The notes under the pieces are model-generated. The model was given only the letters and a program-made list of their open reading frames with translations, had not been told where the DNA came from and searched no databases. This document shows, piece by piece, positions 1-10,308 of a stretch of DNA of 64,000 bases. Every line of letters starts with the position of its first letter. Position 1 is the first letter of the stretch. Where the stretch lies: positions 744,001 to 808,000 of the forward strand of contig NZ_PVRV01000020.1 of the NCBI RefSeq assembly GCF_003012345.1, written 5' to 3'. The DNA is from Phytohalomonas tamaricis (GTDB lineage: Bacteria > Pseudomonadota > Gammaproteobacteria > Pseudomonadales > Halomonadaceae). The position numbers were made by a program, and so were the translations under genes.

Positions 1-794
1 CGCCGAAGCTCATTCGCAAGCTATTCAAGGATGCCGATGAGAATCGCGCCGAATGGCTGGTCGATGACTATCTCGACGAGACGAAAAGCGGCTTTCGCTC
101 TACCGAGGAGCTGGTGCCGATCTCGTCGCGCCGTGACGACTTCCAGAAGATCACCGATCGGCTGGTCAAGGAGAACGCGATCGAGGTGCCGGAACGTGCC
201 AAGGGCATGCGAGTCAAGGACGTGGCGCTGCGCCGCGGGCAAGGCACCGCCTCGCTGGGGCTCAACCGCTATTACGTGCTGATCGAAGGCCCCAAGCGCG
301 ACGGCACGGACGATCTGATCATCGAATACAAGCAGGCACGGCGCTCAGCCTTGGCCGGCCTGGTACCGCCCTCGGCCTACGTCATGGATACGCGCGCCGA
401 GCGCATCAGCCACGCCCATACCGTGCACCTGGTACGCGGCGACGTGTTCTACGGCCATATCGAGTTCGATGGCTTAAGTTACACGTCACGTGAGCGCGCG
501 CCGTTTCGCGACGGCATCGATCTTGACGATCTTTCCAAGAGCGAGTGGAAGGAGTATGCCGGCATCTGCGGGCGCGTTCTCGCGCGTGTGCATGCGCTAT
601 CCGACGAATCCGGCAATATCGATTACGACATCGAACCGGCCATCATGAACGCCATCGGGCCACCGGATCTGTTTGCCGAAGATATTGTGGAGTTCGCCGT
701 GGAAGCTGCTGATCGTATGCGCCGTGATCATGAACTATTTCGCGAAGACCATGCGCGGGGCGCATTCAAGCAGCTGGATATCGTGCATCGGTGA
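1..794 (+). CDS. DUF2252 family protein, 3' part only
   Basis: The reading frame is open from the window edge (first full codon at position 3) to TGA at 792-794, giving 263 visible residues; the true start lies upstream of the window. The sequence resembles the C-terminal half of DUF2252 proteins, which normally run to about 430-460 residues and have a kinase-like fold of unknown role. The visible part ends in the characteristic AFKQLDIVHR tail. An internal GTG at 114 could look like a start but the frame continues through it. A decayed copy of the last ~60 codons lies at about 1995-2205. The family call is from memory of its sequence style; no function can be assigned. Confidence 0.75.
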   Translation, partial: PKLIRKLFKDADENRAEWLVDDYLDETKSGFRSTEELVPISSRRDDFQKITDRLVKENAIEVPERAKGMRVKDVALRRGQGTASLGLNRYYVLIEGPKRDGTDDLIIEYKQARRSALAGLVPPSAYVMDTRAERISHAHTVHLVRGDVFYGHIEFDGLSYTSRERAPFRDGIDLDDLSKSEWKEYAGICGRVLARVHALSDESGNIDYDIEPAIMNAIGPPDLFAEDIVEFAVEAADRMRRDHELFREDHARGAFKQLDIVHR

Positions 795-863
795 GCCTAG
801 GGGCGAGAGCGCGGTGAAGGGAAGATACACTGCCGAGCCGGGCACAGGCCCGGCCCACACGGG

Positions 864-1379
864 TCAGATCTGGCCGATCTTGACCAGATTGTCTTTCATG
901 GTAGCGGGGACATCTTCGATCATGACCAGATTGAATGACTGCTGATCGCCCTGGATAGCCACCTTGTCGCCGAGGTCAGCATTGATTTCATTCGGAGACA
1001 GTGTGTACATACCGCCATTGAGCGGGTCGACAATCAACCAGCCAATGAGGCCACCGAACAGGATGTTGCCGCCGATGTACCAGCCATTCGCCGAGGTGGT
1101 CAGCTCCACCTTGCGTGGCGAATACCCCGGCTTATTGATTTCAACATGATATGTTTTGCCGCCGAAATAACTGCCATCGGACTTTTTGAGGGTAACCGTA
1201 GTAGGTGTGGTGCCAGCAAACACCTGTTGGGCCGTTTCGTCAGTAATCACAACTGCCGCATTGGAAGGCGTGCTATTAATCGTCACGCTCTGTTCGCTGT
1301 CGCCAGCAATGGAGGCACAACCGGTCAAACTGAGCGCGGCACAGGTGCCCATAAGGGCGGCAAGGGTTTTGAAGTTCAT
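864..1379 (-). CDS. PEGA-domain-like lipoprotein
   Basis: 171 residues with a lipoprotein signal peptide whose lipobox is LTGC (cysteine at about 21), so the product is expected to be anchored in an envelope membrane. After the signal, residues 30-95 (VTINSTPSNAAVVITDE...GYSPRKVEL) look like a PEGA surface-layer repeat, followed by a hydrophobic stretch, GGNILFGGLIGWLIVDP, typical of small gammaproteobacterial PEGA lipoproteins. The start ATG is preceded by an AAGAG-type ribosome site. It is isolated, convergent with the DUF2252 gene, and points away from the remnants that follow. The function is unknown. Confidence 0.8.
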   Translation of the reverse strand: MNFKTLAALMGTCAALSLTGCASIAGDSEQSVTINSTPSNAAVVITDETAQQVFAGTTPTTVTLKKSDGSYFGGKTYHVEINKPGYSPRKVELTTSANGWYIGGNILFGGLIGWLIVDPLNGGMYTLSPNEINADLGDKVAIQGDQQSFNLVMIEDVPATMKDNLVKIGQI

Positions 1380-1648
1380 TGAACAATCTCTTGAGGAGCA
1401 GGCTCTTGACAGGCCTTTAGTAAGACACCGCGCGTTCTACCACGATGCAAGTGCCTGTCTAATAACGACATTTATTCGCGCCTCTTTAATAATTTATGTT
1501 AAATAATTTCCTCAGTTGTTTGGCACCTGCTGAAACAGGACCCTCTCAGGGCTATGGCTGCCTGCCCCTGCCGCGGTGGTCCAAGGCTCGCTCAAGCAGA
1601 AATTCGTCATCCTGAAAGATGTAGCTGGCTCTTCCCCTGAGCCGGTGG
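1380..1648. other. intergenic, promoter side of the lipoprotein gene
   Basis: Contains the upstream region of the lipoprotein gene, including an AT-rich patch at about 1460-1510 that could hold its promoter. The right half, 1530-1648, is GC-rich, without a recognisable gene, and leads into the acetyltransferase remnant. Confidence 0.4.
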
Positions 1649-1852
1649 GTGGGACTGCTGACCACGGTGGAAGATGCCATCCGTCAGCAAGGCCATGCGC
1701 GCCTTACCACTAAGGCAAGCCTCACCGCCCTGCCCTTTTTTGAGGCTCAGGGGTTTGTAATCATTCGGGCGCAAGAAGTGAAGCGGCGCGGTCAGGTGCT
1801 CAGGAACTTGCGGACGGAGAAGGACTTAAACGGCATCGACGGCGCTCTTTGA
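1649..1852 (+). pseudogene. C-terminal remnant of a GNAT acetyltransferase
   Basis: The frame encodes HARLTTKASLTALPFFEAQG followed by FVIIRAQEVKRRGQVLRN and RTEKDL. This matches the last motifs of YafP-type GNAT N-acetyltransferases (L..EAS..A.PFFE..GF...R.Q.V.RRG..L.N..MEK). The acetyl-CoA-binding core that should precede it is missing and no good start or ribosome site is present, so only about the last 55 residues of a ~155-residue enzyme remain. Assignment rests on motif resemblance. Confidence 0.6.
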
Positions 1853-1994
1853 AAGCTTTTCCAGCAGGTGTGGCATGTAGGATTGCCCTTCGAGTGCAGC
1901 GTAATAGACCAGCTGCAGATGACAGGATTCACTGATGATCAGAGAAGCATGATCGGAAATGGGAGGTATAAACGTGATGATCGTACCCACTCGC

Positions 1995-2205
1995 ATTTAC
2001 ACATGCCCTCTCCGATGGGTCCACCAGAGTCAATGACGATATCGAATCAGCACTCGTCAACGCCATCAGGCCACCGGATCTATTTATAAAGAATATTGTG
2101 GCATTCGCCGAGGAAGCCGCTGATCGCATACGCCGCGACCATGAGCTATTCCGCGAAGACCATGCGAGGGGCGCGTTCAAGCAGCTGGATATCGTGCATC
2201 GATGA
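1995..2205 (+). pseudogene. degraded second copy of the DUF2252 C-terminus
   Basis: The stretch from about 2034 to 2205 aligns base by base with 621-794 of the DUF2252 gene, including the shared tail encoding FKQLDIVHR and a stop (TGA at 2203-2205). Similarity is weaker but traceable back to about 1995. A TAA (2086-2088) and small indels interrupt the frame, so it is dead. It is either the end of a former tandem paralogue or a partial duplication; most of the copy has been lost. Confidence 0.8.
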
Positions 2206-2529
2206 TCAGCCGGGCAAGCGGCGGTTCGGCCCGGACGGGTCAGTAATCGTCGCGAAAGAAATGAAGAGTTCGCTACAGCGAGCAGCGCAGCGGAACGATG
2301 CCAGTTCGCAGTAAGGCATGGGCATGATTCAATCCGCCATGTCTAGCGACGAATCCATCGCATCCTTCTGAATACGTCGTCAGTTCATGATGGCGTAACG
2401 CACTACCCCTGGGTATATCCTTCAGTTTTTTTCGTTCGGAGCTTCCTGCGCGCTCTTCAATCCTTTGGACTTTATGCTCTACGCTGACCTGTATCCGCCT
2501 TTCAGCCAGAGACGGATGAAATCTGAGCG
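2206..2529. other. intergenic, no gene recognised
   Basis: Between the DUF2252 remnant and the dehydrogenase remnant. Short open frames exist on both strands but none has a ribosome site or recognisable protein motif. Probably decayed coding DNA. Confidence 0.4.
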
Positions 2530-2817
2530 ATGATGAGCGAACGCGACGAACTTGGGCCAGGCCTAGTACCCGACTACCTCACCTCCGTTCAGGAAGGCGT
2601 GTTCATCGACGAATACGGTAGTTGGGACCGCTCAGATCCCGTGGGCTATAAGGTTGTCTTTGTACCTTCCAGCAATGGCCAACCTTACGGCGCCCCATTC
2701 AATTTAGTTCAGGATTTCTCACATAAGATTATAAAACGCACGGCCGTCCGATCAGCGTGACCGTAGCTCCGGATACCGCTGTGATTGCCGTCGATGGTCT
2801 TTCCAATACCGTGTAGT
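2530..2817 (+). pseudogene. remnant of a PQQ-type sugar (sorbosone) dehydrogenase
   Basis: Frame one encodes ERDELGPGLVPDYLTSVQEG and then, after an apparent in-frame deletion, SDPVGYKVVFVPSSNGQPYG. Both are typical of the glucose/sorbosone dehydrogenase family (NERD.LG.DLVPDY.TSV..G; P.GYKV.FVPF..G.P.G.P). A frameshift near 2735 moves the match to another frame: codons from 2741 read HGRPISVTVAPDTAVIAVDG then LSNTV and stop at 2815-2817, corresponding to the family's GRP.GVAVAPDGALLV.DD..NTVWR end. The N-terminal two thirds are absent. The product would have been a periplasmic soluble beta-propeller; the gene is dead. Confidence 0.65.
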
Positions 2818-3204
2818 GATTGATGCGTGAGAGATTCAATAAAAGAAGTTGTCGCCGTGCCCATGATAACTTCCATGGGCATCGAATCGATATTGCGAAA
2901 TCCACTCGCCTTGCTCACTCTAACCGGATACAGGCACCTACTGTTCAAAACCACCTTTACTACCACCGCGGCGCCACACCTAACAACATCTTCGAGCAAT
3001 TGTATGATTCAGTAGCGTTGCTTTTTTGATGCTTTCGAGATTTCCGATCTCGACCACACATGAAGCCGCACACCAAGTACGTTCGCAAGAACTGCATCCA
3101 CATTTCACCGGCCTTTAGAGCCGATGGCATCATTGGTGACTAGACGTACCAATCAAGAGCATGAACAAAATGACCTTTCTTAAGAACGCATCAGATATAA
3201 CTAT
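2818..3204. other. intergenic, no gene recognised
   Basis: A mixed-composition stretch between the dehydrogenase remnant and the AT-rich gene. It holds short frames on both strands (for example 2827-3015 plus) without ribosome sites or family motifs, and a 6-bp inverted repeat CGAGAT/ATCTCG at 3036-3052. GC content falls sharply from about 3160 onward, marking the left edge of the AT-rich insert. Confidence 0.4.
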
Positions 3205-5268
3205 TCATTTATATTTCGCTGAAAAATATCTTCTTATATACGTATCAACAAGAGAATTAAGCTCTTTATCCAAAGCATCATGTTTCTGCGGACTTCTAAT
3301 TTTTCGAAGATGTTTTTCTATGAACTTACACGAAAGCTTTACCACAAGCTTATTATGATTACAGTATAATTCTTTTGCCCAATTAAGTTCACGATCTTTT
3401 GTCAAGTTATTACTATGATCTCTTGTTATTATAAACGCAATACTTCCATAGTCATTGCATAAGTAACTATTTACCTGCCTATACTCAGAAGCTGATAAAT
3501 CTCTATAGTTCTTGACTTCAAACACAACCTGCCTTGTTTTATAGTCTTGTAGAACTCTTTCCCAAAACTTTGTTTCACCCAAATTAGTCCCGACTATATC
3601 TCTTTGTTGAAGTCCATTTTTATTAGGGTTAGCCTCAACGTTGCACAATACTCCTGCAAAAATTATTTTTATTGCTTTAAGGCACCATCCTTCAAAATCA
3701 TAAGCACCATTTTTTCCTTCAGAAATTGCTTCAAGCTCTGATAGGAGAGCGCCTATTTTCTGGTTCCTTTGCTCCTTGGATACAGAGGTAACTTCGATAT
3801 CGTATTCATCATGAATGTCTTCAGCCTCGTCTAACTTTAACTCAGACTGCGTTGTTGACAACGCAAGCCAATAGCACGGATGTATAAGAAGCCGAGCACT
3901 ATCTTCAAAATCACGATCAGGGTCTTTACCATCATGACAAAAAACAAATGACGCCGATTGATCATTATAAATACCTAAAAAACCAATACTATATAATCGC
4001 TGAAGAACTTCTTTAGGGTTACCAATTATAAATATGTCTTGCTGCTTTTCTTTCTCAAATTCATCCTTACCTAATATGAGGTTAACTTTTCCTATAGCAG
4101 AGGACACACTTACTTCCGAAGTAGAGCCGTAAAAAGCCGAAGTAAATTCTTCTAGCGATGGAAATATATATTCATACTCTTTATGTAGGTCAGAAAGCCT
4201 ATTGATAGATATTGATTTGGCTGTAACTTCAATATCATCTAAAATTATTTCTTGCCTATTATGACTATTAGCTCTTAAAAATGCTTCATTAAGCAAAACC
4301 AAAATATCTCTAGGTCTATACAGCGTCAGCTTTAATGCCGTTCGGAAACCCTCATTTCCTTTTAAATCTCTAACTGCATACTTATTCCAAACTCGGATGT
4401 TATTTTCAATACCACAGTCAAATGCAACTCTAAATCTGTTACAGACCATATTGAATAGATTATATTCATCCCAATGCAATCTATGCGTCTGTCCCTCAAT
4501 ATTTCTTGTGAAATCGGGATCTAATTTTGAAATAGCTCTATATATATTATCTCTTACAAAAGCAAAAGCTATCACTCTTTCATTAATTTTTGTTTTTATA
4601 TCTATAACCGCCTGAACAAATCCATCTACAATTGCCACTCCCAAATTATCAGGACTATATCCTTCGTCTAATTTATCAGCGAATATCACATAACTTACAT
4701 TTGACTTTTCAAGTGCTTCACAAAGCACTTCTTCTATTAAATCTAGTTCTAGGGCGTCGGATAAATCTGCAATCCTAGATTGCGGACTTTGATTTTCTAC
4801 AAATATCGATCTTAACTTAATTCTTACCTTTGAGGTTATACCCTTTCGTTTAGCCCCCCATGATGAAAGGTGATCTTTTATAGATGCCACATCCAAATTC
4901 TTCTGATACTTATAATGCGAAGCAATATCAGAAATAACCTCCATATATATAGCATATCGCCATGCCATTTTAGTACCAGCTTTTATATGCAAGTATTTCT
5001 CGCCGAAAAGTTCAAAAATATCTCTCAAACCAATAATCTGCTCTTCTTCTGGAGCTATTTTTATTACGACAGTTTTAGGCTTATTTGACCAATGATTTGC
5101 AAGTTTATGAGCTAAAGCGCTTTTCCCTGTACCGCGCCTACCAACTACGATAGGCCTATCATAAGATTCCAAAAGCGCCTTATAATCGGAAGACTCCCAA
5201 AAAGCAGAATCAAGCATTTTTGTATCTTGCTCTGCTCTTACATCCCCTAGAATATTACCTTTTATCAT
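3205..5268 (-). CDS. P-loop ATPase fused to a restriction-endonuclease-like domain (Sll1717-like), candidate defence gene
   Basis: 687 residues. Residues 1-370 form an ATPase: Walker A GRRGTGKS (43-50), a Walker B-like VIFADKLDEG (194-203), then a conserved FVRDNIYRAI helix (about 237-246) and a W.EYNLFNMV segment, a pattern recalled from the 'P-loop ATPase, Sll1717 family'. Residues 510-640 look like a PD-(D/E)XK nuclease: RDIVG (D557), FEVKN (E584, K586) and a following YRQVNSYL (Q598). The gene is far richer in A+T than every neighbour and uses AT-rich codons, so recent transfer is likely. The ATG is preceded by AGGGAT about 6 bases away. No partner gene, methylase or integrase is adjacent. 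Family and defence role are inference; the domain motifs are visible. Confidence 0.8.
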   Translation of the reverse strand: MIKGNILGDVRAEQDTKMLDSAFWESSDYKALLESYDRPIVVGRRGTGKSALAHKLANHWSNKPKTVVIKIAPEEEQIIGLRDIFELFGEKYLHIKAGTKMAWRYAIYMEVISDIASHYKYQKNLDVASIKDHLSSWGAKRKGITSKVRIKLRSIFVENQSPQSRIADLSDALELDLIEEVLCEALEKSNVSYVIFADKLDEGYSPDNLGVAIVDGFVQAVIDIKTKINERVIAFAFVRDNIYRAISKLDPDFTRNIEGQTHRLHWDEYNLFNMVCNRFRVAFDCGIENNIRVWNKYAVRDLKGNEGFRTALKLTLYRPRDILVLLNEAFLRANSHNRQEIILDDIEVTAKSISINRLSDLHKEYEYIFPSLEEFTSAFYGSTSEVSVSSAIGKVNLILGKDEFEKEKQQDIFIIGNPKEVLQRLYSIGFLGIYNDQSASFVFCHDGKDPDRDFEDSARLLIHPCYWLALSTTQSELKLDEAEDIHDEYDIEVTSVSKEQRNQKIGALLSELEAISEGKNGAYDFEGWCLKAIKIIFAGVLCNVEANPNKNGLQQRDIVGTNLGETKFWERVLQDYKTRQVVFEVKNYRDLSASEYRQVNSYLCNDYGSIAFIITRDHSNNLTKDRELNWAKELYCNHNKLVVKLSCKFIEKHLRKIRSPQKHDALDKELNSLVDTYIRRYFSAKYK

Positions 5269-5297
5269 TTCAATCCCTATTTTTTAATATAATATTT

Positions 5298-5326
5298 TAA
5301 ATATCATTAATGCGTTTTTTAGACAA
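5298..5326 (-). promoter_or_regulatory. predicted promoter of the AT-rich ATPase gene
   Basis: On the minus strand, TTGTCT (5326-5321) and TATTTA (5303-5298) are separated by 17 bases and lie about 30 bases before the start codon. The whole 5269-5425 leader is very AT-rich, so chance matches are common; confidence is low. Confidence 0.35.
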
Positions 5327-5425
5327 AGTAACGCATGCCAATTAATATACGGTATAAGTAATTGAATTATTTTTCATGCATTTGATAATATATTTAATAG
5401 TTAAACCAATATTGTTACATATAGC

Positions 5426-5457
5426 AACAAAAAAGCCTGCCGGTAAAGGCAGGCTTT
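5426..5457 (-). terminator. terminator of guaA
   Basis: A perfect 10-bp stem (AAAGCCTGCC 5432-5441 with GGCAGGCTTT 5448-5457, six-base loop) is followed on the minus strand by a T run (5434-5429). It ends the guaBA transcript and marks the right border of the AT-rich insert. Confidence 0.85.
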
Positions 5458-5514
5458 CGTATGAGACGGTTGATGCGGTGGGGCTAGACGGTCCTCGCCT
5501 ACCCTACTCGGCTA

Positions 5515-7089
5515 TCACTCCCACTCGATCGTCGCGGGCGGCTTACTGCTCACGTCATACGTCACCCGCGATACGCCGCTGATCTCGTTGATGATGCGGT
5601 TGGAGACTTTCTCCAGCAGCTCATACGGCAGGTGCGCCCAGCGGGCAGTCATAAAGTCGATGGTTTCCACCGCGCGCAGCGCGATGACCCATTCGTAGCG
5701 GCGGCCATCCCCTACTACACCGACCGACTTGACCGGCAGGAACACGGCGAACGCCTGGCTGGTCTTGTGGTACCAGTCGGCGTTGTGCAGCTCTTCGATG
5801 AAGATGGCGTCGGCTTCGCGCAGAATGTCGGCGTACTCCTTCTTCACTTCGCCGAGGATGCGCACCCCGAGGCCCGGCCCCGGGAAGGGGTGACGGTAGA
5901 CCATGTCATACGGCAGGCCGAGCTCCAAGCCAAGCTTGCGCACCTCGTCCTTGAACAGCTCGCGCAGCGGCTCGACCAGCTGCATCTTCATCGTTTCGGG
6001 CAGGCCACCAACGTTGTGATGCGACTTGATCACGTGCGCCTTGCCGGTCTTGGAGGCGGCGGACTCGATCACGTCGGGGTAGATGGTGCCCTGGGCGAGG
6101 AAGTCGACATCGGTGAGCTTGACGGCTTCAGCGTCGAACACGTCGATGAAGGTGTTGCCGATCGCCTTGCGCTTGGCTTCCGGGTCGCTGACGCCTTTGA
6201 GCTTGCCAAGAAACTGCTCTTCGGCATCGACACGAATCACCTTGACGCCCATGTGCCTGGCGAAGGTTTCCATTACCTGGTCGCCTTCGTTCTTGCGCAA
6301 CAGGCCGTTGTCGACGAATACGCAGGTCAACTGATCGCCGATCGCCTTGTGCAGCAGCGCGGCAACCACAGATGAATCGACCCCGCCAGAGAGGCCGAGC
6401 AGCACCTTGCGCTCACCGACCTGCTCCTGCACGCGGGCGGCCAAATCTTCAATGATGCGCGCCGGGGTCCATAGCTGTTCGCACTGGCAGATCTCGACTA
6501 CAAAGCGCTCAAGAATGCGCTGGCCCTGCAGCGAGTGGGTCACCTCGGGGTGGAACTGCACGCCGTAGAAGTTCTTCTCTTCCCACGCCATGGCGGCGAT
6601 CGGGCAGCTGGGTGTCGAAGCGGTGATGGTGAAGGTTTCGGGTACCTCGCCAACCTTGTCACCGTGGCTCATCCACACATCAAGCAGCGGCTTGCCGGCG
6701 TCATCGAGGTGGTCCTTGATGCCGTTCAGCAGGCGATCTTCCTGATCGATGCGAATCTGGGCGTAGCCGAATTCACGCACGTTGGAGCCGATGGTACGCC
6801 CGCCGAGCTGTTCCGCCATGGTCTGCATGCCGTAGCAGATGCCGAACACCGGCAGGCCGAGTTCGAACACGCTTTGCGGCGCACGCGGTGAGCCAAGTTC
6901 CGTCACGGACTCAGGACCGCCGGAGAGGATGATGCCGTTGGGGGCGAACTCGCGGATCTCGTCTTCGGTGATGTCGAAGGCGCGCACTTCGGAGTAGACG
7001 CCGATCTCACGCACGCGGCGGGCAATGAGCTGCGTATACTGCGAGCCGAAATCGAGGATAAGAATCTTGTGGGAATGGATATCGGTCAT
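5515..7089 (-). CDS. guaA: GMP synthase (glutamine-hydrolysing)
   Basis: Converts XMP to GMP using ATP and glutamine, the last step of de novo GMP synthesis in the cytoplasm. 524 residues, the usual length. The N-terminal class I glutamine amidotransferase has the nucleophile in GICYGMQ (C85) and the HPE pair H180/E182. The ATP-pyrophosphatase domain carries the PP-loop SGGVDS (234-239), and the C-terminal dimerisation domain ends [11 protein letters not shown] is preceded by AAGGGG. It lies 105 bases downstream of guaB in the same direction, with a strong hairpin in the gap, and is followed by its own terminator. Confidence 0.97.
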   Translation of the reverse strand: MTDIHSHKILILDFGSQYTQLIARRVREIGVYSEVRAFDITEDEIREFAPNGIILSGGPESVTELGSPRAPQSVFELGLPVFGICYGMQTMAEQLGGRTIGSNVREFGYAQIRIDQEDRLLNGIKDHLDDAGKPLLDVWMSHGDKVGEVPETFTITASTPSCPIAAMAWEEKNFYGVQFHPEVTHSLQGQRILERFVVEICQCEQLWTPARIIEDLAARVQEQVGERKVLLGLSGGVDSSVVAALLHKAIGDQLTCVFVDNGLLRKNEGDQVMETFARHMGVKVIRVDAEEQFLGKLKGVSDPEAKRKAIGNTFIDVFDAEAVKLTDVDFLAQGTIYPDVIESAASKTGKAHVIKSHHNVGGLPETMKMQLVEPLRELFKDEVRKLGLELGLPYDMVYRHPFPGPGLGVRILGEVKKEYADILREADAIFIEELHNADWYHKTSQAFAVFLPVKSVGVVGDGRRYEWVIALRAVETIDFMTARWAHLPYELLEKVSNRIINEISGVSRVTYDVSSKPPATIEWE

Positions 7090-7125
7090 GATGGCCCCTT
7101 AGGCGTCCACTCATAAAATCTAAAC

Positions 7126-7157
7126 GCGAAGCGGGAATCCAGAGATTCCCGCTTCGC
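7126..7157 (-). terminator. 14-bp hairpin between guaB and guaA (attenuator or processing site)
   Basis: GCGAAGCGGGAATC (7126-7139) pairs perfectly with GATTCCCGCTTCGC (7144-7157) around a four-base loop. On the minus strand it is followed by GTTTAGATTTT, a broken T tract. It could partly terminate guaB transcripts or protect the guaB 3' end, lowering guaA relative to guaB. Confidence 0.6.
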
Positions 7158-7194
7158 TTGCACTATCTATCTACTCAACCCGCGTGGTTGCTGA

Positions 7195-8685
<1,491 letters not shown>

Positions 8686-8867
8686 TTATCGGTGCGGAGG
8701 GGAAAAGTAATCCGTTATTGTAAACCCTGCCTTGTCCACACACAATCTCAGCCAGAGCAGCGTCGTCGCATCCTACTATTATCAGTAGCATGTATCCGTG
8801 GCATGTAGCAGCGGCATGCGTCGAGCCAAAGCCCCTTTTATCATCTTGTCATCAGCATAGAGGCGTC

Positions 8868-10226
8868 ATGTTTTCAGGCCGTAGACCGTCTACTCCCGCA
8901 GCCGGCAGCGAGCGCACGTTGAGCGTTGCTGAACTTAATCGCCAGGCGCGCCTGTTGCTTGAAGGCGAGCTGGGGGAACTCTGGGTAGAAGGTGAAATCT
9001 CGGGGCTTTCCCGCCCATCTTCAGGGCACGTCTATTTCACCCTCAAGGATGACCGTGCTCAGGTGCGCTGCGCACTGTTTCGTAACCGTGCCCGTTTTGT
9101 CGGTGCGCCGATGCGTGAAGGCGATTTGATCCGCGTGCGCGCCAAGATTTCGATATTCGAACCGCGTGGCGACTACCAGTTGATCGTCGAAGCGGTACAA
9201 GGTGCCGGACGCGGTGCCATGCTCGCCGCGCTGGAAGCATTGAAGCAACGCCTGCAGGACGAAGGCGTGTTTGCCAATGAGCGCGCCCTGCCCTATCCGC
9301 CGCGCCACCTGGGGATCATTACCTCGGGCACCGGCGCGGCGATTCGCGACGTACTCGCCGTGCTTGGCGAGCGCTGGCCAGCTATTAACGTCAGCGTATT
9401 GCCAGTGCCGGTGCAGGGCAGTGAGGCCAGTGGCGCGATTATTCGCGCCATTGCGCTGGCTAACCGTGACGGCCGCTTCGACGCGCTACTGATCACTCGC
9501 GGCGGCGGTAGCCTTGAGGATTTGTGGAGTTTCAACGACGAACATCTGGCACGCGCAATTTTTCATTCCCGTTTGCCGGTAATGTCTGCAGTGGGTCACG
9601 AAGTCGATTTTACACTGGCCGATTTTGCCGCTGACGTGCGCGCACCCACCCCCTCCGCAGCCGCCGAACGGCTGGTGCCTGATCAACACGACATTCAGAG
9701 CCGACTCGATACGCTGACCCAGCGTTTAAGCCGTGCCCAGCGTCACCTGCTCGACCAGCAGCAACAGCGTCTTGACCATACACGTTCACGCTTGCGTCAT
9801 CCCGGCGAGCGGCTGCTTGATCAGCGTCGTCGTACTCGGGAGCTTGAACAACGCATGCAGCGCGCCTTGCGCCAGCGCCTTGGCGCTGAACACCGCCGCC
9901 TTGAGCATGTCGAGATGCGGCTGATGCGGCAGACACCCGAGCGACGCCTAACGCTGGCGAGAGAACACGCCGAAGAGTTACAGGCACGCCTTTATGCCGC
10001 CCTGCCGCGGCAGTTGCGCAGCCAACGTGAACGGTTGGAAAGTATTGCCCGTCAACTCAACGCCGTTAGCCCACTCGGTGTGTTGGGCCGCGGCTATGCG
10101 ATTGTTGAAAACAGCGAACGTCAGGTAGTACGCCGCGCTCAGGATACTACACCGGGCCAGCAGCTCAGCGTGCGGCTTGGGGAAGGCAGGCTCAAGGTAG
10201 AAGTGAAGCGGCGTCTGAAACAGTAA
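8868..10226 (+). CDS. xseA: exodeoxyribonuclease VII large subunit
   Basis: The large subunit of ExoVII, which degrades single-stranded DNA in mismatch and recombination repair together with XseB. 452 residues from ATG 8868, preceded by AGAGG; an upstream ATG at 8790 would add 26 unconserved residues. An N-terminal OB-fold (LSVAELNRQARLLLEGELGE, GEISGLSRPSSGHVYFTLKD) is followed by the catalytic domain (GTGAAIRDVL, TRGGGSLEDLWSFND, GHEVDFTLADFAAD) and a long Arg/Gln-rich coiled coil at about 260-390. The guaB/xseA divergent arrangement is common in gammaproteobacteria. xseB is not in the window. Confidence 0.95.
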   Translation: MFSGRRPSTPAAGSERTLSVAELNRQARLLLEGELGELWVEGEISGLSRPSSGHVYFTLKDDRAQVRCALFRNRARFVGAPMREGDLIRVRAKISIFEPRGDYQLIVEAVQGAGRGAMLAALEALKQRLQDEGVFANERALPYPPRHLGIITSGTGAAIRDVLAVLGERWPAINVSVLPVPVQGSEASGAIIRAIALANRDGRFDALLITRGGGSLEDLWSFNDEHLARAIFHSRLPVMSAVGHEVDFTLADFAADVRAPTPSAAAERLVPDQHDIQSRLDTLTQRLSRAQRHLLDQQQQRLDHTRSRLRHPGERLLDQRRRTRELEQRMQRALRQRLGAEHRRLEHVEMRLMRQTPERRLTLAREHAEELQARLYAALPRQLRSQRERLESIARQLNAVSPLGVLGRGYAIVENSERQVVRRAQDTTPGQQLSVRLGEGRLKVEVKRRLKQ

Positions 10227-10308
10227 GGCACCCACACAAGTGCCGTCACGCCAAACGCCGCGTTCAAACGTCATGAGCCGATGACCACGCTTCAGATCAT
10301 GACAGCGG

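Noticed and set aside
5632-6375. 247-codon plus-strand frame opposite guaA
   Set aside because: Antisense shadow of a secure gene; His/Asp/Val-rich composition from the GC-rich complementary frame and no family motif.
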